From Bradyrhizobium sp. NAS96.2 (GTDB taxonomy: Bacteria > Pseudomonadota > Alphaproteobacteria > Rhizobiales > Xanthobacteraceae): 64,000 nucleotides of DNA. Below, piece after piece: positions 51,065 to 63,425 of this stretch (within the stretch, counting starts at the first letter, position 1; each line of letters begins with the position of its first letter). The translations under genes and the position numbers were made by a program. Location of the stretch: NCBI RefSeq assembly GCF_001908235.1, contig NZ_LGHK01000001.1:1-64000 (forward strand), given 5' to 3'. Under the pieces are notes generated by a model. That model did not search any database and was not told the DNA's origin. It worked only from the letters and a program-made list of their open reading frames with translations.

Positions 51065-51373
51065 ATGCGCGTCGTGGTCGACCAGGATCTGTGCGGAACA
51101 ACCGGGCAGTGCGTGCTGACGCTGCCGGGCACCTTTCGCCAGCGCAAACCGGACGGCGTAGCCGAAGTGTGCGTGGCGACGGTCCCGCAGGCACTGCACG
51201 CCGGCGTGCGGCTCGCGGCCAGCCAGTGCCCGGTCGCCGCCATTCGGGTCATCGAAAGCGACGTCGGCGATGAGGAGCGCGCCAGCGCCGACCCCGCGCC
51301 TTTTCCGGCCGAGGCGGAGCGGCATGCCGCGAAAGGCCAACGCAATTTGGGAGGACACGATGGGACGATTTGA
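51065..51373 (+). CDS. Ferredoxin of the gibberellin operon
   Basis: The 102-residue protein starts MRVVVDQDLCGTTGQCVLTL and has SQCPVAAIRVIE. The three Cys (C10, C16 and the one in SQCP) fit the small 3Fe-4S ferredoxins that serve soluble P450s. The family's C-terminal part is followed by a 40-residue hydrophilic tail. It starts one base after the CYP114 stop and its last 14 bases overlap the SDR start, so the genes are tightly coupled. It likely carries electrons to CYP114 and aids ring contraction, as shown for the homologous operon. Confidence 0.88.
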   Translation: MRVVVDQDLCGTTGQCVLTLPGTFRQRKPDGVAEVCVATVPQALHAGVRLAASQCPVAAIRVIESDVGDEERASADPAPFPAEAERHAAKGQRNLGGHDGTI

Positions 51374-52205
51374 AGGCAAGGTGGCCGTGGTGACTGGCGC
51401 CGGCGCCGGCATCGGCAAGGCATGCGCCCTCGCCATCGCGCGCGAGGGCTGCAGAGTGGTGGTGGCCGACATTGATGGTTCGGCGGCCATCGCTTGCACC
51501 GCGCAGATCGCGTCCGAAGCTGGCCACGCGCTGGCCCTGGCCATGGACATCGCCGATGCGCAGGCGGTGGCAGCGCTGTTCGAGACGGCGGAGCGGCAAT
51601 TCGGTGGGGTCGACCTGCTGGTGAACAACGCGAGCGCCATGCATCTAACCCCGCGCGACCGCGCGATCCTCGACCTGGACCTGACGGTCTGGGATCAGAC
51701 CATGGCGACCAATCTGCGCGGCACGCTGCTCTGCTGTCGGGAGGCCATCCCACGGATGATCGCCCGCGGCGGTGGAGCGATCGTCAACATGTCTTCGTGC
51801 CAGGGGCTCAGCGGTGATACCGCGCTGACGTCCTACGCCGCCTCGAAGGCGGCGATGAACATGCTATCGGGCTCGCTCGCCACTCAGTACGGTCATGTGC
51901 AGATCCGCTGCAACGCGGTTGCGCCAGGTCTCATTATGACCGAGCGTCTCCTCGCCAAGCTGGACGAGCGCATGCAACGGCATCTGCGCCGGCACCAGCT
52001 CCTGCCGCGCGTCGGCCGCCCCGAGGACGTAGCGGCGCTGGTGGCGTTCCTGCTCTCCGACGATGCTGCGTTCATCACCGGCCAGGTCGTGTGCATCGAT
52101 GGCGGCATGCTGGCGCATGTGCCGACGTACGCCGACGGTGGCAACAGCGGCGGAGCGCGGCCTGCCGGCCACACCGCCGATGCGGTCACGGTGCCGCGCG
52201 GCTGA
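51360..52205 (+). CDS. Short-chain dehydrogenase/reductase (gibberellin biosynthesis)
   Basis: ATG 51360 follows GGGAGGA and gives a 281-residue classical SDR. The cofactor motif is VVTGAGAGIGKACALAI (TGxxxGIG), followed by NNASAM and the catalytic triad Ser in VNMSSCQG and Tyr/Lys in YAASKAAMN. The tail FITGQVVCIDGGMLAHV is the usual C-terminal family segment. In this operon the SDR oxidises GA12-aldehyde to GA12. An Asp after the second strand (VVVADIDG) suggests NAD+ preference. The last 25 residues are variable. It begins inside the ferredoxin gene. Confidence 0.92.
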   Translation: MGRFEGKVAVVTGAGAGIGKACALAIAREGCRVVVADIDGSAAIACTAQIASEAGHALALAMDIADAQAVAALFETAERQFGGVDLLVNNASAMHLTPRDRAILDLDLTVWDQTMATNLRGTLLCCREAIPRMIARGGGAIVNMSSCQGLSGDTALTSYAASKAAMNMLSGSLATQYGHVQIRCNAVAPGLIMTERLLAKLDERMQRHLRRHQLLPRVGRPEDVAALVAFLLSDDAAFITGQVVCIDGGMLAHVPTYADGGNSGGARPAGHTADAVTVPRG

Positions 52206-52210
52206 TAGAC

Positions 52211-53548
52211 ATGCTGCTCAACCCGCTGAACCGTCGGCACCGGTCGCGGCACGACATCCCGGTCGTGCCCGGCGCCTTCCCTCTGATTGGACATCTTCCC
52301 GCCGTCGTCTGCGACCTGTCGCGCCTGCTGCGGCACGCCGAACGGACGCTGGGCAGCCACTTCTGGTTGGATTTCGGCCCTGCCGGACAGCTGATGACCT
52401 GTGTGGATCTGGATGCGTTCGCACTGCTCCGGCACAAGGACGTGTCCTCGGCGCTGATCGAAGAGATCGCGCCCGAATTGTTTGGCGGAACGTTGGTTGT
52501 CCAGGACGGCAGCGCTCACCGGCAGGCGCGCGATCCGATTAAGGCGGCGTTCCTGCCCAAGGGGCTGGCCGAGGCCGGCATCGGGGAGCTGTTCGCGCCC
52601 ATCATCTGGGAGCGGGTGCAGGCGTGGCGGGATCGCGGCAACGTAACTATCCTGCGCGAAACGGGCGGCCTGATGCTCAAACTCATCTTCAGCCTGATGG
52701 GAATCCCCGCGCACGACCTGCCGGAATGGCATCGCAAGTACCAGCAACTGCTGCAGTTGGTCGTGGCGCCCCCGGTCGACCTGCCCGGACTACCCTTGCG
52801 GCGCGGCCGCGCCGCCCGGGACTGGATCGACGCGCAGTTGCGCCAGTTCGTCCGCGATGCGCGCGCGCATGCCCCGCGCACCGGGTTGATCAACGACATG
52901 GTTAGTGCCTTCGATCGCAGCGACGATGCGCTCTCCGATGACGTCCTGGTCGCTAATATCCGCTTGCTGCTGCTTGGCGGTCACGACACCGCCGCCTCGA
53001 CGATGGCCTGGATGGTGATCGAGCTGGCGCGACAGCCTGAGCTGTGGGACGCCCTGGTCGAGGAGGCGCAATGTGTGGGCGCGGTGCCGACCCGGCACGC
53101 GGACCTGGCGCAGTATCCGGTCGCCGAGGCGCTGTTCCGCGAGACATTGCGCGTGCATCCGGCTACCACGCTCCTGGTGCGTCGCGCGCTACAGGATTTG
53201 CAACTTGGCCAGCGGTGCATTCCCGCGGGCACCGATCTGTGCATCCCGCTGCTGCATTTCTCGACCTCGGCGCAGCTGCACGAGGCGCCTGATCAATTCC
53301 GCCTGGCGCGCTGGTTGCAACGCACGGAGCCGATCCGACCGGTGGACATGCTGCAGTTCGGTACCGGCCCACACGTCTGCATCGGCTACCACTTGGTATG
53401 GCTGGAGTTAGTGCAGTTCTGCATTGCCTTGGCGCTGACCATGCACAAGGCAGGGGTACGCCCGCGGTTGCTGAATGGCGTCGAAAAAGGCCGGCGCTAC
53501 TACCCGATCGCACATCCGTCCATGACAATCCGCATCGGATTCTCATGA
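52211..53548 (+). CDS. cyp117: Cytochrome P450 CYP117 (ent-kaurene oxidase)
   Basis: ATG 52211, five bases after the SDR stop, gives 445 residues. Motifs are the I-helix IRLLLLGGHDTAASTMAW, ExxR in LFRETLRVHPATT and the heme loop LQFGTGPHVCIGYHLV. CYP117 oxidises ent-kaurene to ent-kaurenoic acid. PERF-like FRLARWLQR precedes the heme loop. The N-terminus has no membrane anchor, so unlike the plant enzyme it is soluble. It is placed after the SDR and before the diterpene-forming enzymes. The frame is intact. Confidence 0.92.
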   Translation: MLLNPLNRRHRSRHDIPVVPGAFPLIGHLPAVVCDLSRLLRHAERTLGSHFWLDFGPAGQLMTCVDLDAFALLRHKDVSSALIEEIAPELFGGTLVVQDGSAHRQARDPIKAAFLPKGLAEAGIGELFAPIIWERVQAWRDRGNVTILRETGGLMLKLIFSLMGIPAHDLPEWHRKYQQLLQLVVAPPVDLPGLPLRRGRAARDWIDAQLRQFVRDARAHAPRTGLINDMVSAFDRSDDALSDDVLVANIRLLLLGGHDTAASTMAWMVIELARQPELWDALVEEAQCVGAVPTRHADLAQYPVAEALFRETLRVHPATTLLVRRALQDLQLGQRCIPAGTDLCIPLLHFSTSAQLHEAPDQFRLARWLQRTEPIRPVDMLQFGTGPHVCIGYHLVWLELVQFCIALALTMHKAGVRPRLLNGVEKGRRYYPIAHPSMTIRIGFS

Positions 53549-53633
53549 GCTGGCATCGTATCACGTGCCCCGTGTGGCGGAGGCGTCGGCTGCTCGCGGC
53601 TCGCCGTGGCCATCTCCTGTCGGGTACAAGGAT

Positions 53634-54641
53634 ATGAACAACATGCAGACCGGTTCCAGGCAATTTGAACAGGGGATTGGCGTTTGCGCGCTTGGCGGAT
53701 TGGGCGCGCCGGTGCACGGCGAAATCGGCAGGCTGCCGCCGGAGATCTGGATGCAGGACGGCGCAAAGCGCGTCGAACAGGCGCTGGCGCGTCGTCTCTG
53801 CGCCGAATACGACGGTGAGACCGAGCTGATGGAGGCGATGCGCTACGCCACCCTGCAAGGCGGGAAGCGCACCCGCGCGTTGCTCTGCATGGCTGCAGGC
53901 GCGCTGGCCGGCACGTCAGCACACGTGCTCGACGAAGTCGGCGCCGCCATCGAGATGATGCACGCCTGTACCCTGGTTCACGACGACCTGCCCGCAATGG
54001 ACGACGACGTGCTTCGCCGCGGCCTTCCGACCGTGCACGTCAAGTTCGGCGAAGCCACTGCGATCCTGGTCGGCGATGCGCTGCAGGCGCATGCCTTCAT
54101 GATCCTGGCGAGCCTGGAAACGCCGAGCGACCACCGTATCGCGCTCGTGCGCGAACTAGCGCAGGCGGTGTCAGCCGAGGGTGCCGCAGGCGGGCAGGCC
54201 ATGGATTTGTCGCTGGTTGGAAAGCACGTCGAGCTGGACAAGATCGTGGCGATGCACCGGATGAAGTGCGGAGCGCTAGTGCGCGCGTCCGTTCGCATGG
54301 GCGCGCTATGCGCCATCTCGGATGATGCCGCGCACGCACCGCTGTACTGTGCGCTCGATCGCTACGGCGCCTGTTTCGGCCTAGCGTTGCAGGTGATCGA
54401 CGACATTCTCGACGCGACAGCGGATATAGCGACGCTGGGCAAAACTCCCGGCAAGGACGCGGCGGCGCAGAAGCCGACCTGTGCGTCGATCATGGGGCTG
54501 CAGGCGGCGCGCCAGTTCGCGTCGGATCTGTTGCGTGACGCCGGGGAGGCCATCGTCCCGCTGGGGCTGCGTGCGGAACGGTTGGCGCAGATCCTGCAGC
54601 GGGCCAACGCGTTTCTGTTTAAGCACGCGCCATGCGCATGA
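53634..54641 (+). CDS. Geranylgeranyl diphosphate synthase
   Basis: ATG 53634 follows AAGGAT and gives 335 residues. The trans-prenyltransferase motifs are clear: GGKRTRALLC, first Asp-rich motif LVHDDLPAMDDD, and second LQVIDDILDATAD, with the typical KTPGKDAAAQKPTCASIMGL after it. In this operon the enzyme makes the C20 GGPP used by CPS. The residues before the first motif (Tyr/Ala/Leu side) are consistent with a C20 product but do not prove it. About 85 bases separate it from CYP117. Confidence 0.92.
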   Translation: MNNMQTGSRQFEQGIGVCALGGLGAPVHGEIGRLPPEIWMQDGAKRVEQALARRLCAEYDGETELMEAMRYATLQGGKRTRALLCMAAGALAGTSAHVLDEVGAAIEMMHACTLVHDDLPAMDDDVLRRGLPTVHVKFGEATAILVGDALQAHAFMILASLETPSDHRIALVRELAQAVSAEGAAGGQAMDLSLVGKHVELDKIVAMHRMKCGALVRASVRMGALCAISDDAAHAPLYCALDRYGACFGLALQVIDDILDATADIATLGKTPGKDAAAQKPTCASIMGLQAARQFASDLLRDAGEAIVPLGLRAERLAQILQRANAFLFKHAPCA

Positions 54642-54793
54642 GCGCGCCCGTCCGCATGGAGGCGGCCCAATACCGCTGCGATCGGCAGCGGTGCCTGCTG
54701 CACTATGACCGAGTCCACGGCGCCGATTGCAGCTTTTGCCCAGCACGGCCGCGGTGTCTGCCTCGTCAACCGTCTGCAGAAGGAACATCCCGC

Positions 54794-57238
<2,445 letters not shown>

Positions 57239-58388
57239 ACTCGCGGGAGACCGCGGCGTACGCGCGCTGCCGTCGGTTCGATCCGACGCAACGCCGTCGC
57301 CCGATGCGACCGATGGAGCCAGCAAGACCGACACCGACCCTTGAGAAACTCAAAGTAATTAGGACGACATCAGTACCGCTTCCTCCGTGATTTGAATATC
57401 CGACGTCTTCTCGGTCGGCTTCTTCGCTGCCGCCGTGTTCTAATCGATGTTTCCATCAGTCGGTTGCCCATCAGCTGCTTCTTTTGCTGCTGTTTTTTGA
57501 CCACCGCTCTGCGACGGTCGTCTTTGCAACAACTGCGCTCTGCTCAATCATGGTAATACCCGTCAATCGTCTCAAAACGTGAGTACAACTGTTCTACACG
57601 CCAAGGAATAGCTGGTCGTGCTCGCCAGGCTGATCGCTACACGCGCGGGAGGGCGTGATTCAATTTGCGCCTAGCGGCGAACCGACCCTCGCTGCCTATC
57701 ATTGCTTGCGGCCAGTCCACTGTCTGCGTCGGGCAACACTAGACGCGCTGCATTTTTTACTGCTTGTCGGCTCTAAGTTGAAGAATGGAAGCATGCGCCT
57801 CGCCCTTCCATTTTGCTTTGGCCAACCGGCAAGCATCATTGTGAATTCGGAGGGGTGCGCGTTGTCCACTTTTCGACAATAGTGGGCACTCTCGTCGTGC
57901 GCTTCATGCTCGTCGTCGGTCGCAACGCAAGGCCGACCGAGCGAAGTCAAAAATGAGCATCGAGCCTGGAAACAATATATGGAAGTCTCTACCAAATGCT
58001 TTGAGTGTATCGCGTTCGGCATGTCACGCTAACGCCTCGCCGCCAAAGCGGTCAATGCTAGGCTGTCCAAACGTATGCCTCGTGCGGCCCAACCAAGCGC
58101 GCGAGGCCAGCGGTGCATCAGCTTGCACCGAAACCAACACCAGGAGCGGCTCCTCTGCCCGCATTCTCGCCCGCCGCCACTCAACAGAATTTGAGGTCCG
58201 CCCCTGCTCGTCGGCTTCCGCTGACGGTGCATGAACTGCCCGGTCAATAGCCGAGCGGCATGAAGCAGATGCTGGCGAATACGCCGGGACGGCGATGCTC
58301 GAGTAACCAACCAACATACCAATGGCATCAGATGCCCCAATAGCAACCATCCCGCTTGCTGCTCGACCAACTCCATCGCGAGATCACG
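57239..58388. other. 1.1-kb gap between the gibberellin operon and ahpCD
   Basis: No intact gene is recognised. On the minus strand near 57560-57360, pieces such as MIEQSAVVAKTTVAE, AAKEAADGQPTDGNID and NTAAAKKPTEKTSDIQ can be strung together with a frameshift and a stop, suggesting a decayed small lysine/alanine-rich gene. The rest is unassigned. Confidence 0.4.
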
Positions 58389-58404
58389 TGGCACACGCCT
58401 TGCT
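58389..58404 (+). promoter_or_regulatory. -24/-12 (RpoN) promoter of ahpCD
   Basis: TGGCAC-ACGCC-TTGCT matches the sigma-54 consensus TGGCAC-N5-TTGCA with GG and GC exactly ten bases apart. It lies 39 bases before the ahpC ATG on the same strand. No TGT-N10-ACA NifA site was found in the preceding 350 bases, so the activator is unproven. Confidence 0.8.
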
Positions 58405-58442
58405 TTGCTTATAGCGGAAGCACGGGATCTTGGGAGGACGAT

Positions 58443-58997
58443 ATGCTTGGAATTGGAAGTAAGTTGCCGTCGTTCGAAATCACAGGCGTAAAGCCTGGCT
58501 TTCATGCGCCACAGGAAGACGGACAGAGCGCATTCGAAACTTTGACTGAAGACAGCTTTTCCGGGAAATGGAAGATTATCTTCTTCTACCCGAAGGATTT
58601 CACTTTCGTCTGCCCGACCGAGATCGCCGAGTTTGCCCGGCTATCCAAAGATTTTGCCGACCGCGATGCGGTCGTACTGGGTGGTTCGACCGACAACGAG
58701 TTCTGCAAGCTCGCTTGGCGACGCTCACACCACGACCTGCAAAATCTGCCGATCTGGCAATTTGCCGATACCACAGGGGCCCTGGTCGATGGCCTTGGTG
58801 TGCGTTCGCCAGAGGGCGTCGCTTACCGATATACCTTTATCGCTGATCCTGACAATACCATCCAGCACGTCTATGCGACCAATCTCAATGTCGGCCGCAG
58901 CCCCAAGGACACGCTTCGCGTTCTGGACGCACTGCAGACTGACGAACTCTGCCCGTGCAATCGCGAGATCGGAGGCGAAACGCTGAACGTTGCTTGA
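58443..58997 (+). CDS. ahpC: Alkyl hydroperoxide reductase AhpC (peroxiredoxin)
   Basis: ATG 58443 follows GGGAGGACGAT and gives 184 residues. The peroxidatic Cys lies in DFTFVCPTEIAEFARL and the resolving Cys in ELCPCNREIGGETL, as in 2-Cys AhpC proteins. The family start MLGIGSKLPSFEI is intact. It reduces hydrogen peroxide and organic peroxides in the cytoplasm. Its reductant here is probably AhpD, encoded six bases downstream, since no ahpF is present. The -24/-12 promoter suggests expression under nitrogen-fixing, low-oxygen conditions, when nitrogenase needs protection. Confidence 0.95.
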   Translation: MLGIGSKLPSFEITGVKPGFHAPQEDGQSAFETLTEDSFSGKWKIIFFYPKDFTFVCPTEIAEFARLSKDFADRDAVVLGGSTDNEFCKLAWRRSHHDLQNLPIWQFADTTGALVDGLGVRSPEGVAYRYTFIADPDNTIQHVYATNLNVGRSPKDTLRVLDALQTDELCPCNREIGGETLNVA

Positions 58998-59003
58998 GGT
59001 AGC

Positions 59004-59552
59004 ATGTCGTCAATCGAGCAGTTGAAGGAACAGATCCCCGACTTCGCAAAGGACATCAGGCTCAACCTGATGTCGATGGTCGCCGATGAGACGCTGACGC
59101 CGCAGCGCCAGTATGGGCTATTGTTGGCGAGCGCGATAGCCACCCGTAATCCGGCCGTGATCGCCGCGATGGAATCGGCTGCTGCCGCCGTGATGCCCCC
59201 AGTTGCGATCGCGGCTGCGAGATCTGCAGCTTCCGTGACGGCGATGAACAACGTCTATTACCGCTTCGTCCACCTCGCCGCCAATCCGGAGTACAAGATG
59301 ATGCCAGCGCGGCTGCGCATGAACGTGATTAGTAATCCCGGCGTGGACAAGTCCGATTTCGAACTCTGGTCCTTGGCGGTCTCCGCCATAAACGGCTGCG
59401 GCGCCTGTATTGACGCTCATGAGAAGGCACTGCGTGCGGCAGGCGTCAGTACTGAGACGATCCAGACTGCGGCGCGTTTTGCCGCCATCGTACAGTCGGT
59501 TGCAGTTGCGATCGAAGCGGCGGGGCACCCCGCTGCCCCGACGACAGGGTGA
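59004..59552 (+). CDS. ahpD: Alkylhydroperoxidase AhpD
   Basis: The 182-residue protein is Ahp[21 protein letters not shown] at the start, YRFVHLA, and the redox center [17 protein letters not shown] with the CxxC and the His that activates it. AhpD reduces AhpC, drawing electrons through lipoamide proteins from dihydrolipoamide dehydrogenase. The gene starts six bases after ahpC and shares its transcript. Length and motifs are normal. Confidence 0.95.
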   Translation: MSSIEQLKEQIPDFAKDIRLNLMSMVADETLTPQRQYGLLLASAIATRNPAVIAAMESAAAAVMPPVAIAAARSAASVTAMNNVYYRFVHLAANPEYKMMPARLRMNVISNPGVDKSDFELWSLAVSAINGCGACIDAHEKALRAAGVSTETIQTAARFAAIVQSVAVAIEAAGHPAAPTTG

Positions 59553-59800
59553 TCTAACCTCACTGCCCGCTCTCTTACCAGGTGGGGTGAGGGCCGCATT
59601 CGGAACTTGATGCTTGCCCAAAATCTACCCTCACGCCCTTCGTCAGCGACGCCCTGAATCGCTCGAGCGGAACTGACGATGAGCGGACACTGAAAATGGC
59701 GCGCCGCATCATCTGACAGTGTATCTCCACGCGAAGAGAATGGGACTGCTGTGGCCCTCAAGCAGTGTACTGGGAAATTGACCTCATTTTCTGTTTATTG

Positions 59801-59995
59801 TTAGTTCAATCTGCACCCGGCGGTGGCTAAGCAATCAAAGATTCGGCAGACCCAAGCCATCTCCGGGCTAGCGCTGCAAATATCTGAGTCATTCACGACC
59901 TGCTCATTGATGTCCGCCGGTCCGGCGGCCTCAGCGACGAAAGTCGGCACCGCCGCTGCGAGCACGACGGCAGTCACAAACACCAATTTTTTCAT
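59801..59995 (-). CDS. Small secreted four-cysteine peptide (64 aa)
   Basis: ATG 59995 opens a signal peptide (MKKLVFVTAVVLAAAVPTFV, cleavage likely after AEA) and a mature part of about 40 residues: DINEQVVNDSDICSASPEMA, then WVCRIFDCLATAGCRLN. Four Cys in a short mature chain suggest two disulfides or a metal site, and thus periplasmic or exported peptide. AAGGGAA precedes it. It lies between ahpCD and fixBCX, convergent with ahpCD. It is not a known family to me. The superficial likeness to plant NCR peptides should not be taken as homology. Confidence 0.55.
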   Translation of the reverse strand: MKKLVFVTAVVLAAAVPTFVAEAAGPADINEQVVNDSDICSASPEMAWVCRIFDCLATAGCRLN

Positions 59996-60057
59996 TCGAT
60001 CATGATTCCCTTAGGTGGCCCCCAGACCTGTCCCACCTAACAGAACCAATGCGAAAT

Positions 60058-60085
60058 GCAAATCTCACGCTACGTCAGGATTGCG
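60058..60085 (+). promoter_or_regulatory. MerR-type dyad motif, copy 4 (degenerate)
   Basis: GCAAATCTCACGCTACGTCA then GGATTGCG keeps the core CTCACGC-N2-CGTCAGG of the other three copies, but the outer TTGAAC is altered. It points along the plus strand, where no gene starts for several hundred bases. Confidence 0.3.
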
Positions 60086-60633
60086 GATCGATAACTCTCA
60101 GCGCGAGACGTCCGATCGCTCATTGGGCTCCGCCTCCGATCGCTTTACGGCCATGACGATTGGCCGAAACTCTAGCCGCTGCAGGGTAAGCCGCGCATCT
60201 CTCCGTTTGCCGGCGTGTAGCGTTTCTTTAGAATCGTTGTTGAGGAGGTGGACCATCGAAACCGCGCGATGACCACAGATGGATATGGCAGATCACGAGG
60301 TTGTCCGCCGCTCTGCGCACCCGACAACTTTTTATGTCTTGGGATATTGATCAAGAATGCCAGTTCGTTGGTAACCGCTAGGTTTAGGGGACTTTCGTAC
60401 GGTCCCGCGCAAACATTGTTCTGTCCAGCTCGTCTGTGGCCATTGCAGGTCCGAACAGATGAGCGCGCAAGCTCGCGCCGAGAAAATGGCGCTGCCACGC
60501 TTCTGCCGTGCCTGATCTTGCAGATTTCGACCTGGAGAAACTATGCCCGGTACCGGCCTCAAGCCAGGGAGAACCGTGTCGGAACCGTGGCGGGATCGTC
60601 TCGCTCATTGGCGTCACCCGCGATCATTCAGCC
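60086..60633. other. Gap downstream of fixX
   Basis: No gene is recognised on either strand. Minus-strand frames here (for example 60384-60617) would follow fixX in the same direction but have no motif or ribosome site that I can support. Confidence 0.4.
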
Positions 60634-60933
60634 TCACCCAAACTTGAACAACACGCCATATCCACCTCGCGGATAGCTCCACTCGATGTCGCCGGTTGGC
60701 CCGGAAATGATGCGGCATGTGCCACACTCTATGCAGCCGTCGACGGTGACCTCGACCTGCCCCTTCTCGTTCAACTCATAGCAGCGTGCGGGGCAGGCTT
60801 TCAAAAGTGCAAGGAGCTGCGGCGAAGGCGTCGCGTGCGCGCGAACCTTGACGTGGGGCCGGCCGACGTCGACAAGATAGCGATTGTAGTACAGTTTGTC
60901 CTCGACGCGCATTGAGGGCAGCTCGGCATTCAT
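60634..60933 (-). CDS. fixX: Ferredoxin-like protein FixX
   Basis: The 99-residue protein starts [20 protein letters not shown] and carries the iron-sulfur cysteines in ACPARCYEL and [10 protein letters not shown], followed by the family ending [15 protein letters not shown]. FixX is the ferredoxin partner of FixC in the FixABCX electron-bifurcating complex, which uses NADH to reduce quinone and ferredoxin/flavodoxin for nitrogenase. It is the third intact gene of the minus-strand fix cluster, 51 bases after fixC. Confidence 0.95.
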   Translation of the reverse strand: MNAELPSMRVEDKLYYNRYLVDVGRPHVKVRAHATPSPQLLALLKACPARCYELNEKGQVEVTVDGCIECGTCRIISGPTGDIEWSYPRGGYGVLFKFG

Positions 60934-60984
60934 GTGTTAGCCTCCTTTGTTCTCATCGACTTTGTTTGTTCGACTGACTTTGTG

Positions 60985-62292
60985 TCAGCGCCATGCGCGA
61001 GCGAAGCGAAATGCATCACCGAACAGACCTGTCCACGACCGCGCTTTTACAAAGGATTTCAATGTCATCTTCTCCTTCTCAGCCTTCGGCATACCATCGA
61101 CACGCACGAAGTTCTGCATCGCCCTTGAGAACAGTTGCGGATAGGTGAGGAAATAGTTTTGCGAATTGGTGTGCATTAGCGTCGGCAAATCCTTGTATTT
61201 CTTCAGATCCTTCATGACGAAAGAATCATCCAGCATCCTCTTGTAAAGCGACAGATTCTTTGCGGTCATGCGATCGCCGCGCGATTTTACCTCTAAGATT
61301 GCTTCGGCGGCGATGCGGCCTGAGGTCATCGCAAGATTAGAACCTTCGCGATGGACAGCGTTGTTGAGCTGCGCCGCGTCGCCTGCCACCACCCAGCCCT
61401 CGCCATAGAGCTGCGGGATCGCCTTGTAACCGCCCTCGGGAATGAGATGCGCGGAGTATTCCTTGACCTCGGAGCCTGCGATCAGGGGCGCCACGGATGG
61501 ATGCCTCTTGAAGTGATCGAGCAACCCGTAAGGCGTCTCACCGGTGCGCTGGAAATCGGCGACAAGGCAACCAATACCGAGCGAAATGCACTCCTTGTTG
61601 GCATAGATGAAACCCATTCCCGTCATGCCGCGGGATATGGTACCTGCGGCTTCAATCACGAGACCCTCATCACCCTCGAGATTGAAGCGAGCCTCGATCG
61701 TCTCGCGCGGCAAGAAGTGCATTTCCTTCACCGCCAATGCCACCTTGTCGGGCTCGGGCCGCGGGCGGAGGCCCGCACGCGTCCCAAGCAGGCCAATAAC
61801 CCCTTCGGCCAGCACCACGACGTCAGCGTGGATCTCGCCGTCGCGCCGATCTGTACGAACGCCAATCACTCTTCCATGGTCGTCTCGTGCCAGATCGGTG
61901 ACTGTCGTCTCGCATAATACGGTCGCGCCAGCCTCCCGCACTTTTGACGAGAACCATTTATCGAACTGCGCGCGAATGATGGTATAGCGGTTCGGCCGCT
62001 CCTCGTTGAAGTCGTCGGAGCGATACTGCATGCCGAGGTGGGACCGATCGTCCATTATCCAGAACCGCTGCTCGACCAGATGACGTTCGAGCGGCGCCTC
62101 CTCGCGGAAGTCCGGTATCAGCTTTTCCATCATGTCGGCATAGAGAATCGCACCCTGCACATTCTTCGATCCCGCATATTCGCCGCGCTCGAGCTGCAGG
62201 ACGTTCATGCCGCGCTTGGCCATGGTCAGTGCCGCCGCGTTGCCTGCCATCCCGGCGCCGACGACGATTGCGTCGAACCTCTCATCGATCAT
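60985..62292 (-). CDS. fixC: FixC, electron transfer flavoprotein-quinone oxidoreductase-like
   Basis: The 435-residue flavoprotein begins with the FAD motif [20 protein letters not shown] and contains [20 protein letters not shown] near residue 310, the second FAD-binding segment of the GR2-type family. The start ATG 62292 follows TAGGAGAT, nine bases after the fixB stop. FixC joins FixAB to FixX and the quinone pool during electron bifurcation. Size and motifs are as in other rhizobia. There is no sign of damage. Confidence 0.95.
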   Translation of the reverse strand: MIDERFDAIVVGAGMAGNAAALTMAKRGMNVLQLERGEYAGSKNVQGAILYADMMEKLIPDFREEAPLERHLVEQRFWIMDDRSHLGMQYRSDDFNEERPNRYTIIRAQFDKWFSSKVREAGATVLCETTVTDLARDDHGRVIGVRTDRRDGEIHADVVVLAEGVIGLLGTRAGLRPRPEPDKVALAVKEMHFLPRETIEARFNLEGDEGLVIEAAGTISRGMTGMGFIYANKECISLGIGCLVADFQRTGETPYGLLDHFKRHPSVAPLIAGSEVKEYSAHLIPEGGYKAIPQLYGEGWVVAGDAAQLNNAVHREGSNLAMTSGRIAAEAILEVKSRGDRMTAKNLSLYKRMLDDSFVMKDLKKYKDLPTLMHTNSQNYFLTYPQLFSRAMQNFVRVDGMPKAEKEKMTLKSFVKARSWTGLFGDAFRFARAWR

Positions 62293-62301
62293 GACAATCT
62301 C

Positions 62302-63411
62302 CTAGCTCGCGATCTGGGCGCGCGAATGCGGCAAAAGCCGCGCTCGAAATGCGGCCGTCAACGCCGGCAACAAGTGCAGGGCGTCGTTGACAATGGCGAT
62401 ATGAGCGAAATCGAATATCGGCGCATTCTTGTCGGTATTGATTGCGACAATCAGATCGGCACCTTCCACGCCAACCCGGTGCTGGATCGCGCCGGATATG
62501 CCAGCTGCAATATAAAGCTTTGGCCGAATGGTCTTGCCGGTCTGGCCAATTTGCCGGTCAGTCGAGACCCAGCCCTTTTGCACCAGAGGACGCGAGCAAC
62601 CATATTCGGCGCCGAGGGCCGTTGCGAGCTCGCGCACCAGGTGGAAGTTGTCCTGCGATCCGAGCCCCAAGCCGCCGGCGACCACGACATCGGCATAGGC
62701 AAGATTGGACGTTTCGGAATCGCGGTCCGGAATGAACGACAGCACCTTGGTGACGATATCGTCCTCAACAAGACCAAGCGGGTGGATAATGATCCGAGAC
62801 GCATCGCGCTCGACACGCTCGGGCATCGGCATGACGCGCGGGCGGACGGTTGCCATCTGCGGCCGGTAATTCAAGGTGTAGATCGTGCAGAGCAGCGAAC
62901 CGCCAAAGGTCGGACGTGTGGCCGCAAGCGAACCATCAGCGTCGACATCGAGCTCAGTGCAGTCGGCGGTCAGGCCTGTCAGAAGCGTCGTCGCGACGGA
63001 TCCCGCCAGGTCGCGACCGAGCGTGGTGGCGCCGAGCAGCAGGATCTCTGGCTTGTAGGCGTTGACAAGCTCCGTCAGCGCCTTGGTATATGATTCATTG
63101 CGATACTCCGACAGAATGTTGTCGGGCACGAGATAGCTCAGATCGGCGCCATAGCAGAACGATTCAAGCGCGGCATTGCGCGTCGCCTCCCCCTCCGGAC
63201 CGATTACAATTGCGGCGAGATCAACCTTCAGCTTGTCGGCAAGCCTGCGGCCCGCGCCCATGAGCTCCCAGGAAACGGGATGCACCTGCCCGCGCTCCTG
63301 CTCGACGAAGACCCAGACGTGCTTGTAGGCCTTAAAGTGCTCCGGCAATTCTCTTTTGGCTGCGGCACGGCCGCCCACGGCCGGCGTGGCAGCTTTGGTG
63401 ACGTTGCTCAT
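62302..63411 (-). CDS. fixB: FixB, electron transfer flavoprotein alpha-type subunit
   Basis: The 369-residue protein is the ETF-alpha-type FixB. The N-terminal half includes [20 protein letters not shown]. The C-terminal FAD domain shows [39 protein letters not shown], and [16 protein letters not shown]. It pairs normally with FixA (ETF-beta). Here the gene directly in front is a broken fixA, so its partner must be coded elsewhere, as in bradyrhizobia where fixA lies near nifA. It begins 14 bases after the fixA remnant stop. Confidence 0.95.
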   Translation of the reverse strand: MSNVTKAATPAVGGRAAAKRELPEHFKAYKHVWVFVEQERGQVHPVSWELMGAGRRLADKLKVDLAAIVIGPEGEATRNAALESFCYGADLSYLVPDNILSEYRNESYTKALTELVNAYKPEILLLGATTLGRDLAGSVATTLLTGLTADCTELDVDADGSLAATRPTFGGSLLCTIYTLNYRPQMATVRPRVMPMPERVERDASRIIIHPLGLVEDDIVTKVLSFIPDRDSETSNLAYADVVVAGGLGLGSQDNFHLVRELATALGAEYGCSRPLVQKGWVSTDRQIGQTGKTIRPKLYIAAGISGAIQHRVGVEGADLIVAINTDKNAPIFDFAHIAIVNDALHLLPALTAAFRARLLPHSRAQIAS

Positions 63412-63425
63412 ACCTATGAATCCCC

